Of a stretch of 41,296 nt of DNA, positions 9,321-19,647 are shown piece after piece. Source of the stretch: Melioribacter sp. (GTDB taxonomy: Bacteria; Bacteroidota; Ignavibacteria; Ignavibacteriales; Melioribacteraceae); NCBI GenBank assembly GCA_012026935.1, contig VEPI01000102.1:1-41296 (forward strand), given 5' to 3'. Below the pieces are notes generated by a model, which did no database searches, was not told the DNA's origin, and saw nothing but the letters and a program-made list of their open reading frames with translations. Both the position numbers and the translations under genes were made by a program. Each line of letters starts with the position of its first letter. Within the stretch, counting starts at the first letter, position 1.

Positions 9321-10589
9321 TTACACTAAATCGGCAAGTGAACTATACTCCGGATCAAATAAACGGCGGTAAATTCTCATCGCATGAGAATCCGTAGAAC
9401 CGGAGATATAATCGCAGATCATTCTAGCGCGGTTAATTTTATTTTTTTCGTTACATAAAAGACGGTGGTTGAAATCAGGCAACAGCTTGGTATCGTTGAG
9501 CGAGTGAACATAATTTTCTTCAAAGCGGTTGAACAAATTTTCAATCATCTGCTTTCCCTTGAATTCAATCTGATGCAGCTGTGAAGAATTAAAAACCAGA
9601 TCCGAAGAGATTCTTTTGTAAATCTGAACACGCTCGAAAATATTTTTTTCTATCACAAGGAGATATCTATAGCGGTTGGTGAAGTTGTCAAGAAAAGTAT
9701 TTCGTTTTATCAAACCGCAAGCTTTTACAAACTCACCTATCTGTGCGCCGAATTTCTTTTTGAAATTCCCGATCTTGATCCATTCTATAATTTCATCAAT
9801 AATATTTTTTTGAATATCGTTTAACCGGTTTGATTCCCGCCAGCGCGAAAGTTTTTGAATATTTATAAAACCGCCGGAAATGCTGTCAACCAAATCGTTA
9901 ATTGCGTAAGCCGTATCGTCTGCCCAATCCATTATTTGACATTCGATACTTTGAAATTTGTTAAGTCCTGCTGGAGAAGAAACATCTTTAGAAACTTTTT
10001 TGCCGCCAAAAACAAAATCTATAATTCTTTTCTGTTCATTGTAGATAAAATGATTTTCCGGATTTTTGAATTGTTTATAGAGCGCTTTGTATTTTAGAAT
10101 ACCGTCAATAAACGCACGCGTCGGATTCATTCCTCGGTAATGATCATCATCCCGGTAAAAAATTTCCGTTGCCATTCTTAGCGTTTGTGCGTTGCCTTCA
10201 AAGCCGCCGTATTTTTTCATCAGCTCGTTAAGAGTGCGCTCGCCCGCATGACCGAATGGAGGATTACCGAGATCATGTGCGAGACAGATTGATTCAACCA
10301 AATCCTCATCAATAAAATAATCTTCATTCAAGAAATCTTTTTCTTTTGCAAGAAGAAAGCTGCAAATAGCTCTTCCAATTTGTGCAACTTCTATGGAATG
10401 AGTTAGCCGCGTGCGGTAAAAGTCATATTCACCCGGCAAAAAAACCTGTGTCTTGCCTTGAAGCCGGCGGAATTCCGATGAATGAATAATCCGGTCACGG
10501 TCAATCTGAAACGGCGAACGGTAATCACTTTCGCGGGGACTCGGTTTGAGCCGCTCGAAATCAAAATCGGTATAAAATTTGTTTTTCAT
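9321..10589 (-). CDS. dgt: Deoxyguanosinetriphosphate triphosphohydrolase-like protein (HD domain)
   Basis: A 422-aa dNTP triphosphohydrolase of the HD superfamily, which removes triphosphate from deoxynucleotides and helps set dNTP pools. The start contains the family sequence RDRIIHSSEFRRLQGKTQVF. The HD metal site is visible: His64 in RLTHSIEVAQIGRAI, His105-Asp106 in AHDLGNPPFGHAGE, and the later Asp in DWADDTAYAINDLVDS. Length fits the dgt family. It is convergent with ispH (2 bp between stops) and divergent from the CDF transporter gene, with an 84-bp region between the two starts that must carry both promoters. Substrate preference among dNTPs cannot be told from sequence. Confidence 0.9.
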   Translation of the reverse strand: MKNKFYTDFDFERLKPSPRESDYRSPFQIDRDRIIHSSEFRRLQGKTQVFLPGEYDFYRTRLTHSIEVAQIGRAICSFLLAKEKDFLNEDYFIDEDLVESICLAHDLGNPPFGHAGERTLNELMKKYGGFEGNAQTLRMATEIFYRDDDHYRGMNPTRAFIDGILKYKALYKQFKNPENHFIYNEQKRIIDFVFGGKKVSKDVSSPAGLNKFQSIECQIMDWADDTAYAINDLVDSISGGFINIQKLSRWRESNRLNDIQKNIIDEIIEWIKIGNFKKKFGAQIGEFVKACGLIKRNTFLDNFTNRYRYLLVIEKNIFERVQIYKRISSDLVFNSSQLHQIEFKGKQMIENLFNRFEENYVHSLNDTKLLPDFNHRLLCNEKNKINRARMICDYISGSTDSHAMRIYRRLFDPEYSSLADLV

Positions 10590-10673
10590 CTTCTTGATTC
10601 ACATTTTTGTGAAGCGATACTTTAATTTAAGAAATTATTGCATGTCTAACGATATGCGGGATAGAATAAAATT

Positions 10674-11582
10674 TTGGAACACGATCATAATCATCATCAC
10701 GGATTGAACACAACGTCCGGCAGACTGATAATTACAATGCTGCTGAATTTTGTGATTACGATTGCTCAAATTATCGGCGGGGTAATTTCCGGAAGTCTTG
10801 CGCTGATATCCGACGCACTCCATAATTTTAGCGACGGAATAGCAGTAATTCTTTCATACATAGCAATTAAATTAAAACAAAAAGACAATTCTCACCGCCA
10901 TACTTTTGGATTAAAGCGTGCGGAAATTCTTGCTGCTGTAATTAACTCCGCCGTGCTGATCATAATTTATTTTTTTCTTTTCTACGAAGCCATCTCAAGA
11001 TTTTTAGAACCACACAAGATTGAAGCAGTAACGATGACAATTGTTGCTTTTATCGGTCTTGTGGCAAATATTATTGGGACTCTTCTTCTTAAACGCGATT
11101 CTAAAGACAGTATAAACATCCGCTCGTCTTATGTTCATTTGCTCGGAGATTCTGTTTCGTCGGTAGCGGTTATTTTGGGCGGAATTGCAATTGCCCTTTG
11201 GAATGTTGTATGGATTGATCCGCTTCTTACTGTTCTGATCGGGATATATATTATTAAAGAAAGTTACGATATACTTGGCGAAGCAATTCATGTTTTAATG
11301 GAGGGCGCGCCGGCGGATCTTTCTCTGAATGAAATTAAAATTGCGGTTGAAAAATTTTCTGAAGTGGACGACATTCACCACATTCATATATGGACGGTTG
11401 GTGATAATGATATTCATCTGGAAGCGCACGTAAACGTAAACGATATGAAAATAAGCGAGAGCGATAAACTGAGAGAGAAAATCGAACAGCTCCTCGAATC
11501 AAAATTCGGAATACATCACATCACTCTTCAATTTGAATGCAATCAATGTTTGGAAGAAGGATTGTTGGGGAAGCACAAATAA
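10674..11582 (+). CDS. Cation diffusion facilitator (CDF) metal exporter, CzcD/ZitB-like
   Basis: A 302-aa CDF transporter, exchanging cytoplasmic Zn2+ or similar divalent metal for protons. It opens with a His-rich stretch (HDHNHHHG), then six membrane segments with the metal-site sequences SLALISDALHNFSDG and, in the fifth helix, HLLGDSVSSVAVILGG. The C-terminal domain has HHIHIWTVGDNDIHLEAHV, typical for the cytoplasmic metal-sensing fold. The start is TTG at 10674: an in-frame TAG at 10662-10664 blocks any earlier start, and the next ATG would remove the His-rich segment and part of the first helix. No clear Shine-Dalgarno site precedes it. Zn is the likely metal from the HxxxD sites, but Co or Cd are possible. 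Confidence 0.9.
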   Translation: MEHDHNHHHGLNTTSGRLIITMLLNFVITIAQIIGGVISGSLALISDALHNFSDGIAVILSYIAIKLKQKDNSHRHTFGLKRAEILAAVINSAVLIIIYFFLFYEAISRFLEPHKIEAVTMTIVAFIGLVANIIGTLLLKRDSKDSINIRSSYVHLLGDSVSSVAVILGGIAIALWNVVWIDPLLTVLIGIYIIKESYDILGEAIHVLMEGAPADLSLNEIKIAVEKFSEVDDIHHIHIWTVGDNDIHLEAHVNVNDMKISESDKLREKIEQLLESKFGIHHITLQFECNQCLEEGLLGKHK

Positions 11583-11584
11583 AA

Positions 11585-11613
11585 TTGAAAATTGCGAATT
11601 GATAATTTTTCAA
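11585..11613. terminator. Possible hairpin between convergent CDF and kdpE genes
   Basis: TTGAAAATT (11585-11593) can pair with AATTTTTCAA (11604-11613) with a single bulged T, giving an AT-rich stem just after the CDF stop codon and about 45 bp from the kdpE stop. It could act as a weak terminator in either direction. The stem has almost no GC, so this is tentative. Confidence 0.25.
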
Positions 11614-11657
11614 ATTATCCCCCACGTTTAATAATTATGATATCCAGACTTTTAGAA

Positions 11658-12350
11658 TTAATTATTTAATAACTTCATTCTGTATCCAACACCCGATTCA
11701 GTAACAATATATTTTGGGTGGGAAGCATCATCTTCGATTTTTTTTCTTATCTGCGCTATGAATACACGAAGGTATTGCGAATCTTCCGTATGCGAAGGAC
11801 CCCAAACTTCTTTTAGAACATAATTATGAGTTAATACCTTATCAATATTTTTAAATAATAAAAAGAGAAGAAGATATTCCGTGTTCGTTAACTTAAGCTC
11901 ATTACTTTTTTTATACACCACTCTTTTAACAAAATCAATTTTTAAATCCCCGTTGATTACGAACGATTCGCTTTCAACTTGCTGAGTTCTGCGAATGTTA
12001 GCCCGGATTCTTGCAAGAAGTTCGGAAGAATTGAACGGTTTTGTTACATAATCATCGGCCCCTAAGTCCAACGCCGTAACAATATCTTCCTCTGTATTTC
12101 TAACGGACAAAATCATTACAGGCAGGGAACTCCAGGCTCTTATTTCCCGAAGTACGCTAAGACCGTCCTGATCCGGTAAACCTAAATCCAGCATGATAAG
12201 ACTTGGACGGGAAGTAGCAGCTTGCACAATTCCGTCTTTACCGTTTGCAGCTTCGATAACTTTATAGTCGGCAGATTCAAGAGTAATGCGTAAAATTCTT
12301 CTGATTTGAGATTCATCATCAATGATCAATATTACATGTTTTTTACTCAT
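11658..12350 (-). CDS. kdpE: Response regulator KdpE
   Basis: A 230-aa OmpR-family regulator: a receiver domain (acidic pocket Asp11-Asp12, phospho-acceptor Asp55 in MLDLGLPDQDG, Lys in DDYVTKPF) and a C-terminal winged-helix DNA-binding domain with LTNTEYLLLFLLFKNIDKVL and the recognition region HTEDSQYLRVFIAQIRKKIE. It is phosphorylated by KdpD and activates kdp transcription when K+ is low or turgor falls. It is the last gene of the operon, 13 bp after kdpD, so the sensor pair is co-transcribed with its own target pump. This position, plus the sequence, makes the KdpE assignment secure. Confidence 0.95.
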   Translation of the reverse strand: MSKKHVILIIDDESQIRRILRITLESADYKVIEAANGKDGIVQAATSRPSLIMLDLGLPDQDGLSVLREIRAWSSLPVMILSVRNTEEDIVTALDLGADDYVTKPFNSSELLARIRANIRRTQQVESESFVINGDLKIDFVKRVVYKKSNELKLTNTEYLLLFLLFKNIDKVLTHNYVLKEVWGPSHTEDSQYLRVFIAQIRKKIEDDASHPKYIVTESGVGYRMKLLNN

Positions 12351-12363
12351 ATTTTTTTTGATC

Positions 12364-15009
12364 TTAATTTTGCATTGGAATATTTATGATAAATACAGCT
12401 CCGCCTTCTTTTCGATTCTTCGCAGTTATGCTGCCGGAATGTGCCTCTATAAATCCTTTTGCGATTGATAGACCCAAACCAGTGCCTCCGGTTTTTGTCC
12501 CAGGTATTCTGTAAAATTTATCAAATAATTTCCCGAGCGTCTCTTCAGCAAATCCGGGACCGTTATCAGAGACTTCAATTTTACAAACATTTTTTTCTTC
12601 TTTGACGCTAATCGTGATTGTGCTTTTTTCAGGAGTATAAATTAATGAATTATGTAAAACATTTATCAATGCTTGTTCAAGCAGTCCGAAGTCGAACTTA
12701 AATAGATGAATATTCTCTTGAATTTCGGTTTTAACGGAGTGATTAACTAACTCGCTGCTTAATCTTTTTAAGACATTTTCAATTAAATCTGTGATTTCAT
12801 ACCAGTCTAATTTTAATCTCATCTGTCCGGATTCCAATCGTGTCATATCAAGCAGATTCTCTACTAAGCGGTTTAGCCTCTCTGCAGCAATATTAATTTC
12901 GCGGGTTAGATTATTTCTAACAGCCGCACTGTTAGAAATTGATTCATCCACCAGCGAACTAATTGCACCGATAATAGTTGTTATAGGAGTTTTTAATTCG
13001 TGGGAAATAGAATTGAATAATGTTTTATAAAGTTTTTCCGATTCCGAAAGAACCAAAGCATTTTTAGCAAATTCGTTTAGCTGCTCTCTTTCTAAGTTAA
13101 TTGTAATTTGATTTATAAATGCTTCAAGAAGAATTTCCTGTTCAAGATGCAACGGTTGATCATTGGTAAATTTTAATCCGATTACTCCAATTTTTCTAGA
13201 ACCGATAAGTGGAATGAATTGAGCATCAGAGATGGGAAGTGTGTTAGTAAATTTGCCGGCTTTCTGTCCGTCTAAGAAACACCAATTTGCTATGTGCCAT
13301 TCAGTATCGGCTAATGTAAACGTGCTGGACGAGTGTGGTTTTGGAGAAAGTTTTTTTTCGTTGATTGGAAAAATAATAACCGACTCAGCATCAAATACTT
13401 TTTTAATATTCTTAATGCTTATATCTACAAGATCGTTTAAACTTCGGCCTTGAGCTAATTCTTTAAGCAGGTTGTAAAGAGCATTTGTACGGGTTTCTCT
13501 TATGGTTAGTAATTTTTGCTGTGTTCTTAATCTTGAAGTTAATACACCCGAAACTGTTGCAACAATAAAGAAGATAAACAGCATTAGCACATCTTCAATT
13601 TTATCTATATGCATTGTATACTGCGGCGGAATAAAATAATAATCCCAACTTAGCGAGCTTATTAATGCTGCTAGAATCATGGGTCCCCTGCCAAGATTTA
13701 GAAGAGGCATTAATGAAATTACCAAAAGCAAAATTAACGAAACGGCTTGATAACCGATTTGAGCCGTTAAGGAATAACAGATCAAAAGCACAAAACAGAT
13801 TATCAAGGAAGATATTAGATATTGATATTTGCCGGATTGAAATTTTGAAATTAGATTTTGTAAGACAGAAAAAACATCTGGTCTTTCGCCCCCGACAACA
13901 TAAATATCAATTTCCCCGCTCTCTTTTAATAACCGCTCTATCACCTTCGATTTTCTGAATGCTCTTGATTTGCCAACGATTATCTGTGTAATATTATTTT
14001 CTGTGGCAATTCTTGTTAATGCGTTAACAATATCTATATCGTTGGTCGTAATAATTTCTGCGCCCAACTCTTTCGCTAATTCAAAATTCTTTTTTAAAGA
14101 CTCCTTGTTCTCTTCCGAAGTTTTTAAATCCGTTTCTACATAAACCGCAATCCATGATGCTTCCATTGTATATGCTAACCGGCGCGTCCATCTAATTAAT
14201 TTTGCAGAATAAGGACTTGGACTAATTGCCACCATTAATCTTTGTCCGGATTTCCATGTACTCGTAATATTTTTCTCAACCATATAATCGCGCAGCTGGT
14301 AATCAACCCTTTCTGCGGTTAACCGAAGGGCCATTTCTCGGAGAGCCGTTAAATTACCTTTACGAAAGAAATTTTGAATTGCTTGTTGGGATTTTTCGGA
14401 TGTGTATACCTTACCCTCACTTAGTCTTTGAAGAAGTTCATCTGGTGTAATATCAACTAATTCAATTTCATCGGCATTGGCAAATATTGAATCTGGAACC
14501 GTTTCTTTAATTTGAGCTCCGGTTATTTGATAAACGGTTTCTGCACGGCTTTCAAGATGCTGAACATTCAAAGTTGTATATACATCAATCCCGTTGTTAA
14601 GCAGTTCAATTATATCCTGAAAGCGTTTTACATGTCTTGAACCGGGTATATTTGTGTGGGCAAGTTCATCCACTAAGACCAGCTGCGGTTTTCGTAATAG
14701 AATTGCATCAAGATCCATTTCGTAAAATTTCGCATCTCGATAAACAATTTCTTTTAATGGTACATTTTCCAATCCCTCAACAAGTTTTTCCGTTTCTTTG
14801 CGCCTATGGGTTTCAACATATCCAACCACTACATCAATCTTATCTCTTTTGGATTTATGTGCAGACTCAAGCAAAGAATAAGTTTTTCCAACCCCCGCAC
14901 ACATTCCAAAAAATATTTTTAGCTTTCCTCTTTTTTCTTTCTCTTCTTCTTTTTGAATTGAGTTTAAGAGTTTTAGGGGGTCGGGACGTTTTTCTTCATT
15001 TAAGCTCAT
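12364..15009 (-). CDS. kdpD: Osmosensitive K+ channel sensor histidine kinase KdpD
   Basis: An 881-aa full-length KdpD, near the E. coli length. In order: N-terminal KdpD domain with the Walker A-type GMCAGVGKT (residues 35-43) and LVDELAHTN; a universal-stress-protein-like domain (about 250-370) ending near IYVVGG; four membrane segments (DUF4118, about 395-490); a GAF-like region; the HisKA dimerisation helix with phospho-His670 (SISHELKTPITTIIG); and a HATPase domain with EQALINVLHNSL, SDNGPGF and GTGLGLSIAKG. It senses K+ limitation and controls KdpE. Its start overlaps the end of kdpC by 4 bp (ATGA), indicating coupling. Confidence 0.95.
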   Translation of the reverse strand: MSLNEEKRPDPLKLLNSIQKEEEKEKRGKLKIFFGMCAGVGKTYSLLESAHKSKRDKIDVVVGYVETHRRKETEKLVEGLENVPLKEIVYRDAKFYEMDLDAILLRKPQLVLVDELAHTNIPGSRHVKRFQDIIELLNNGIDVYTTLNVQHLESRAETVYQITGAQIKETVPDSIFANADEIELVDITPDELLQRLSEGKVYTSEKSQQAIQNFFRKGNLTALREMALRLTAERVDYQLRDYMVEKNITSTWKSGQRLMVAISPSPYSAKLIRWTRRLAYTMEASWIAVYVETDLKTSEENKESLKKNFELAKELGAEIITTNDIDIVNALTRIATENNITQIIVGKSRAFRKSKVIERLLKESGEIDIYVVGGERPDVFSVLQNLISKFQSGKYQYLISSLIICFVLLICYSLTAQIGYQAVSLILLLVISLMPLLNLGRGPMILAALISSLSWDYYFIPPQYTMHIDKIEDVLMLFIFFIVATVSGVLTSRLRTQQKLLTIRETRTNALYNLLKELAQGRSLNDLVDISIKNIKKVFDAESVIIFPINEKKLSPKPHSSSTFTLADTEWHIANWCFLDGQKAGKFTNTLPISDAQFIPLIGSRKIGVIGLKFTNDQPLHLEQEILLEAFINQITINLEREQLNEFAKNALVLSESEKLYKTLFNSISHELKTPITTIIGAISSLVDESISNSAAVRNNLTREINIAAERLNRLVENLLDMTRLESGQMRLKLDWYEITDLIENVLKRLSSELVNHSVKTEIQENIHLFKFDFGLLEQALINVLHNSLIYTPEKSTITISVKEEKNVCKIEVSDNGPGFAEETLGKLFDKFYRIPGTKTGGTGLGLSIAKGFIEAHSGSITAKNRKEGGAVFIINIPMQN

Positions 15010-15581
15010 TTTATTTTATCTAACTCCAGATTTAACATTAATACATTTATTCTATACTCTCCTAAAAAGCCAATCTGCGGTTTTTCGATAAAAGCCGTAA
15101 TTAATTTAATCAATTCCTCTTTTTGTGTTTTATTGAACATTCGTGAATTTGAAATACGGTTCACTTGTAGAAAAGCAGATTGAGGTGATATATGAGGATC
15201 AACGCCGCTTCCGGACGCAAACAACATTTCATTGGGAATCATTTTTGTCTTTTGAATGAAGTTGCTTCTAGTAAAAATTCCTTTTCTTTCTTCATATAAC
15301 TGTTTCAATTTTGCACTTGTTGGAGATAAGTTACTTGCGCCCGATGGGTTTGGATTATAATCTATGGCAGAAGGCCTGGACCAAAAATATTTGTCGGAAT
15401 TAAATTTTTGTCCAATTAATTTAGAGCCAATAATTTTCCCGCCTACTTTGATTATACTACCCTCAGCTTGATTGGGAAAAATTAATTGTGAAATTCCGTA
15501 AATAAATAACGGGTAAATTATTCCTACCAATAAAGCCATTATCAGAAAAATTTTTAAAGAGACTATAATATTTTTTTTCAT
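15006..15581 (-). CDS. kdpC: Potassium-transporting ATPase subunit KdpC
   Basis: A 191-aa single-membrane-span subunit of the KdpFABC K+ pump. It has an N-terminal membrane helix (about residues 8-32), then FNSDKYFWSRPSAIDYNPNP and NLSPTSAKL, the conserved KdpC block, followed by GSGVDPHISPQSAFLQVNRI and the closing RINVLMLNLELD. KdpC stabilises the KdpA-KdpB interaction and raises ATP affinity. It starts 15 bp after the kdpB stop and overlaps kdpD by 4 bp. Confidence 0.95.
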   Translation of the reverse strand: MKKNIIVSLKIFLIMALLVGIIYPLFIYGISQLIFPNQAEGSIIKVGGKIIGSKLIGQKFNSDKYFWSRPSAIDYNPNPSGASNLSPTSAKLKQLYEERKGIFTRSNFIQKTKMIPNEMLFASGSGVDPHISPQSAFLQVNRISNSRMFNKTQKEELIKLITAFIEKPQIGFLGEYRINVLMLNLELDKIK

Positions 15582-15596
15582 GGTGTCTCTAATGTT

Positions 15597-17705
15597 TTAT
15601 ACTAATCCAAGTGAAGTTAAAATAACGTCAATTATTTTTATCCCGATGAAAGGAACAATTAATCCGCCTAAGCCATAAATAATAATATTGCGTTTAAGTA
15701 TTTCAGCAGCCCCTTCCGGCCGATATTTTACACCTCTCAACGCAAGGGGAATTAGTAAAATGATTATTATAGCATTAAAAATTACCGCGCTAAGAATAGC
15801 ACTTTGAGGTGTAGAAAGATTCATTACATTTAAAACGGAAAGAGGTCCTTTGCCTTTATTGATTGCATAAAGAGAAGTTGCAATTGCCGGTATTATTGCA
15901 AAATATTTTGCAACATCATTTGCAATACTAAACGTTGTCAATGATCCGCGCGTCATTAATAATTGTTTACCAATTTCAACAACCTCTATAAGTTTAGTGG
16001 GATTACTATCCAGGTCAATCATATTTCCCGCTTCGCGTGCTGCTTGTGTTCCGCTGTTCATTGCAATTCCGACATCTGATTGAGCAAGGGCAGGTGCATC
16101 GTTGGTCCCATCACCTATCATACCCACCATTCTTCCGGATGCTTGTTCTTCTCGAATGGTTCTTAGTTTGTCTTCAGGCTTAGCTTGTGCAATAAAACTA
16201 TCTACTCCGGCTTCGGCAGCAATTGCTGTTGCAGTTAACGGATTATCGCCGGTAATCATAACCGTTTTGATTCCCATCTTTCTAAGTTGGGCGAACCTTT
16301 CGTTGATTCCGCCTTTTACTACATCTTTTAATTGAACAACCCCAAGAACATTTTTGTTTTCAACAACTAATAATGGGGTTCCACCCGCCAACGCAATATC
16401 AACTCCAATCATCTGTGTAAAATTTAGATCGGTTATAGTATCAATGTTTTTTAAATTTTCAGAAGACAAATATTTTTTTATTGCATCAATCGAACCTTTT
16501 CTAATAATTCGTTCCGGTGAACCGTTATGCGAAAGAATATTTACCCCGCTCATCTGCGATTGAGCACTAAACGGAACAAAGTGTGCATTTAGCTCATGAA
16601 TATTTCTAGCACGAATATCAAATTTTTCTTTTGCAAGAATTACTATTGACCTTCCTTCCGGCGTTTCATCTGCAAGCGACGCTAATTGTGCAGCATCAGC
16701 TAAATATTTTTCACTAAATCCCGGAGCCGGAATAAATTCAGTTGCCATTCTATTACCAAGTGTTATTGTTCCTGTTTTATCGAGAAGAAGAACATCAATA
16801 TCGCCCGCTGCTTCAACAGCTCTTCCGCTCATTGCAATAACATTATGGCTAAGCAACCGATCCATACCGCTTATGCCGATAGCGCTTAACAACCCGCCAA
16901 TAGTGGTGGGTATAAGACAAACTAAAAGAGAAACGAGAATTGGTATTGAAACATTTTCACTATGTGAAAAGGCGCCGGTCTGATTGTACTCAAAAAATAT
17001 TCTAAACGTTACTACAACAAGGAGAAAAATAATAGATAGTCCGGAGAGGAGTATAGAAAGCGCAATCTCGTTCGGAGTTTTTTTCCTTTTAGCACTTTCA
17101 ACTAATCCAATCATGCGGTCTAAATACGTATCTCCGGGATTTGCAGTTATTTTGATAATAATTTTATCGCTGATAACTTTTGTTCCGCCCGTTACAGCAT
17201 TTCTGTCGCCCCCGCTTTCACGAATTACCGGCGCAGACTCCCCGGTTATTGCAGATTCATCAACACTGGCTATACCTTCAACAACTTCGCCGTCAGCAGG
17301 AATAAAATCACCAGCTTCGCAAATTACAAGATCGTCCAAACGCAATTCAACAGCAGAGACTTTTTCTTCTTTATTACTAATAATTTTGCGCGCAATTGTT
17401 TGTGTCCTCTGCTTTCGAAGATTTTCCGATTGAGCTTTTCCTCTTCCCTCGGCAACAGCCTCCGCAAAATTTGCAAATAATACGGTGAACCACAGCCAAA
17501 TAACGATTTGAAAATTAAACGAGGAAAAATTTCCATTAATCATATTGACTACAAATAAAGCAGATGTAAGTGCAGCACCTACGGCGACCAGAAATATCAC
17601 AGGATTTTTCAATAATAATTTAGGATTTAGTTTGATGAATGAATCAATTACGGCTTGAACAACAATTTTTCTATCGAATAATTTTCTTTTTTTTCTGATA
17701 TCCAT
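15597..17705 (-). CDS. kdpB: Potassium-transporting P-type ATPase subunit KdpB
   Basis: A 702-aa P-type ATPase, the energising subunit of the Kdp pump. The phosphorylated Asp309 is in [16 protein letters not shown]. The actuator TGES motif (residues 154-157, in [10 protein letters not shown]) is present; the Ser of this motif is the inhibitory phosphorylation site known in E. coli KdpB, so the same control is possible here. The nucleotide domain has [22 protein letters not shown] and the hinge [18 protein letters not shown]. The unwound membrane motif [13 protein letters not shown] is intact. The gene is 21 bp after kdpA and 15 bp before kdpC. Confidence 0.97.
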   Translation of the reverse strand: MDIRKKRKLFDRKIVVQAVIDSFIKLNPKLLLKNPVIFLVAVGAALTSALFVVNMINGNFSSFNFQIVIWLWFTVLFANFAEAVAEGRGKAQSENLRKQRTQTIARKIISNKEEKVSAVELRLDDLVICEAGDFIPADGEVVEGIASVDESAITGESAPVIRESGGDRNAVTGGTKVISDKIIIKITANPGDTYLDRMIGLVESAKRKKTPNEIALSILLSGLSIIFLLVVVTFRIFFEYNQTGAFSHSENVSIPILVSLLVCLIPTTIGGLLSAIGISGMDRLLSHNVIAMSGRAVEAAGDIDVLLLDKTGTITLGNRMATEFIPAPGFSEKYLADAAQLASLADETPEGRSIVILAKEKFDIRARNIHELNAHFVPFSAQSQMSGVNILSHNGSPERIIRKGSIDAIKKYLSSENLKNIDTITDLNFTQMIGVDIALAGGTPLLVVENKNVLGVVQLKDVVKGGINERFAQLRKMGIKTVMITGDNPLTATAIAAEAGVDSFIAQAKPEDKLRTIREEQASGRMVGMIGDGTNDAPALAQSDVGIAMNSGTQAAREAGNMIDLDSNPTKLIEVVEIGKQLLMTRGSLTTFSIANDVAKYFAIIPAIATSLYAINKGKGPLSVLNVMNLSTPQSAILSAVIFNAIIIILLIPLALRGVKYRPEGAAEILKRNIIIYGLGGLIVPFIGIKIIDVILTSLGLV

Positions 17706-17726
17706 GAGCTTAATCTTTTGAATTAA

Positions 17727-19421
17727 TTAAAAAGTAATGCCGCTGTTCATTAATAAATGTTCGAGTAATGGCCCGAGCGACAATGCGGGGAAAAAAGTAA
17801 GCGCACCAACAATAAAAATTACCCCGAGTAAGAGAAATGCGAAAAGAAAATTGTCCGTTTGTAATGTTCCTTTTGAAGTTGGTGTAATATTTTTCTTTAC
17901 AAGATTACCTGCGATAGCCAAGCAAGGAATGATTACGCCAAACCTTCCTATGAGCATTCCCAAAGCCATCATTAAATTAAAAAAAACAGTATTGGTATTT
18001 AGTCCCGCAAAAGCGCTGCCGTTATTTCCGGCGGCGGACGAAAAAGCATAAAGTATTTCGGAAAAACCGTGCGGACCATTATTTGCCAAGCTTGATAAAC
18101 CGGCATTCGTTTTCAGAGCAAAAGCAGAGAAGAGAAGAATAACAGTATTCGGCAGCAGAATAGCTACTATTGCCCATTTGATTTCAAACGCATCTATTTT
18201 TTTCCCGAGGTATTCCGGCGTACGTCCAATCATTAATCCTGAAATAAAAACCGTGATTAGTATAAACAGCAGCATTCCGTATAATCCTGATCCAACTCCG
18301 CCGAAAATTATTTCCCCAAGTTGTATGTTGAACATTGCAACCAGTCCCGTTAACGGCGATAAGCTGCTATGCATTGCATTTACTGATCCATTTGAAGCGG
18401 CTGTAGTTGCGGTGGACCAAATGACGCTGTTAAGAATACCAAATCGCGTTTCTTTCCCTTCCATCAGTCCGCTCGTTTGAAAAACAGCATTGTTCGAATA
18501 TTCCGAGTAAGCCGATACCAATAAACCCAAGACAAATACAAACATCATCACAAAAAATATTATCCATGCTTGTTTCTTTGAGCCGATAAGTTTTCCATAA
18601 GTAAAAACTAACGAGGCGGGAATAAGAAGTATTGAGAACATCTGTAGAAAATTTGAAAGAGGAGTTGGATTTTCAAAAGGGAAAGCACTGTTTGTATTAA
18701 AAAATCCTCCGCCGTTTGTCCCGAGTTGTTTTATTGCTATTTGAGATGCGGCAGGACCCATCGGAATTATTTGTTTGTATCCTTCCAAGGTTGTTATTTC
18801 CGTATAAGAAGAAAATGATTGTACAACACCCTGGCTGACCAGTACAATTGCAAATATGACTGAGAGCGGCATCAGCAAATAAAGAGTTGAACGAACCAAA
18901 TCAACCCAAAAATTTCCCAAACTGTTTCCTTTACGAACTACCAATCCTCTTGTCAATGCAAGCAATACCGTAATGCCGGTTGCCGCACTAACAAAATTCT
19001 GAACCGTTAAACCAATCATCTGCACAAAGTAGCTTAGAGTAGTTTCACCGGCATATGACTGCCAATTGGTGTTAGTAACAAAACTAACAGCAGTATTAAT
19101 TGCTAATGAAAGCTCTACGTTTGATAATCTTTGCGGATTTAACGGAAGTGTTGATTGAATTAGCTGAATAACAGTTAGTGTTATTATTCCTAACAAACTG
19201 AAAATTAGAATTGAAAACGTATATCTCTTCCAATCCATTTCTTCAAATGGATTAACACCGGCTGATTTATAAATAAAAGATTCAACACGTCCAAAGACCG
19301 GAGTTAAGATATTTTTCTTCCCGGACAGTAATTTTGCAATGTAACCGCCAAATAATGGCGCAACAATAATTAATCCAATAATAAAAATTACAACCTGAAT
19401 TATTTCATTAAATGGAATCAT
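17727..19421 (-). CDS. kdpA: Potassium-transporting ATPase subunit KdpA (K+-binding channel-like subunit)
   Basis: A 564-aa membrane protein with about ten predicted helices, homologous to K+ channel-like transporters (SKT superfamily). Family blocks are seen: FVTNTNWQSYAGETTLSYF (first pore loop), IKQLGTNGGGFFNTNSAFPF (second), and later MEGKETRFGILNSVIWSTAT and SSAAGNNGSAFAGLN, the third and fourth pore regions. It selects K+ and passes it toward KdpB. It follows kdpF directly (18 bp between kdpF stop and kdpA ATG). Length matches the E. coli protein (557 aa). Confidence 0.97.
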   Translation of the reverse strand: MIPFNEIIQVVIFIIGLIIVAPLFGGYIAKLLSGKKNILTPVFGRVESFIYKSAGVNPFEEMDWKRYTFSILIFSLLGIITLTVIQLIQSTLPLNPQRLSNVELSLAINTAVSFVTNTNWQSYAGETTLSYFVQMIGLTVQNFVSAATGITVLLALTRGLVVRKGNSLGNFWVDLVRSTLYLLMPLSVIFAIVLVSQGVVQSFSSYTEITTLEGYKQIIPMGPAASQIAIKQLGTNGGGFFNTNSAFPFENPTPLSNFLQMFSILLIPASLVFTYGKLIGSKKQAWIIFFVMMFVFVLGLLVSAYSEYSNNAVFQTSGLMEGKETRFGILNSVIWSTATTAASNGSVNAMHSSLSPLTGLVAMFNIQLGEIIFGGVGSGLYGMLLFILITVFISGLMIGRTPEYLGKKIDAFEIKWAIVAILLPNTVILLFSAFALKTNAGLSSLANNGPHGFSEILYAFSSAAGNNGSAFAGLNTNTVFFNLMMALGMLIGRFGVIIPCLAIAGNLVKKNITPTSKGTLQTDNFLFAFLLLGVIFIVGALTFFPALSLGPLLEHLLMNSGITF

Positions 19422-19439
19422 GTTTAATTACCTAATCAA

Positions 19440-19535
19440 TTAAAATTTTTCCGGCTTCATTAATGTGTAAATAAGATACATTAAAATTGCGAACGCAATA
19501 AAAAGAGAAACTACTATCTCTAAAGAACTTTCCAT
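19440..19535 (-). CDS. kdpF: KdpF, small membrane subunit of the K+-transporting ATPase
   Basis: A 31-aa single-helix protein directly before kdpA. The C-terminal YLIYTLMKPEKF closely mirrors the end of E. coli KdpF (YLVYALINAEAF, from memory), and the rest is a hydrophobic helix after MESSLE. A GGAG ribosome site lies 6 nt before the ATG. KdpF sits at the KdpA-KdpB interface and stabilises the complex. The gene is easily missed because of its size; position, length and C-terminal motif together make the call firm. Confidence 0.88.
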   Translation of the reverse strand: MESSLEIVVSLFIAFAILMYLIYTLMKPEKF

Positions 19536-19553
19536 TTTATCTCCAAATTATTA

Positions 19554-19634
19554 TTAGCGCCACCATGCTTTATAATACGAATTCATCATATAATACTCAG
19601 CTATAACAACATTATCAACAATAATTAGATTCAT
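19554..19634 (-). CDS. Possible 26-aa small ORF just before kdpF
   Basis: An ATG at 19634 preceded by purine-rich GAAGAGAGAA opens a 26-codon frame that stops 18 bp before the kdpF ATG, so its end abuts the kdpF ribosome site. The product begins MNLIIVDNVVIAEYY and ends KAWWR; it is Tyr-rich with a terminal Trp pair. I know no family for it. Candidate roles are a small Kdp accessory peptide, a leader peptide controlling kdpF-kdpA translation, or chance. Correct spacing within the operon is the only support. Confidence 0.3.
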   Translation of the reverse strand: MNLIIVDNVVIAEYYMMNSYYKAWWR

Positions 19635-19647
19635 TTCTCTCTTCAGG

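Noticed and set aside
16984-17433. 149-aa plus-strand ORF opposite kdpB
   Set aside because: It is an antisense shadow of kdpB, whose P-type ATPase motifs are intact on the minus strand.
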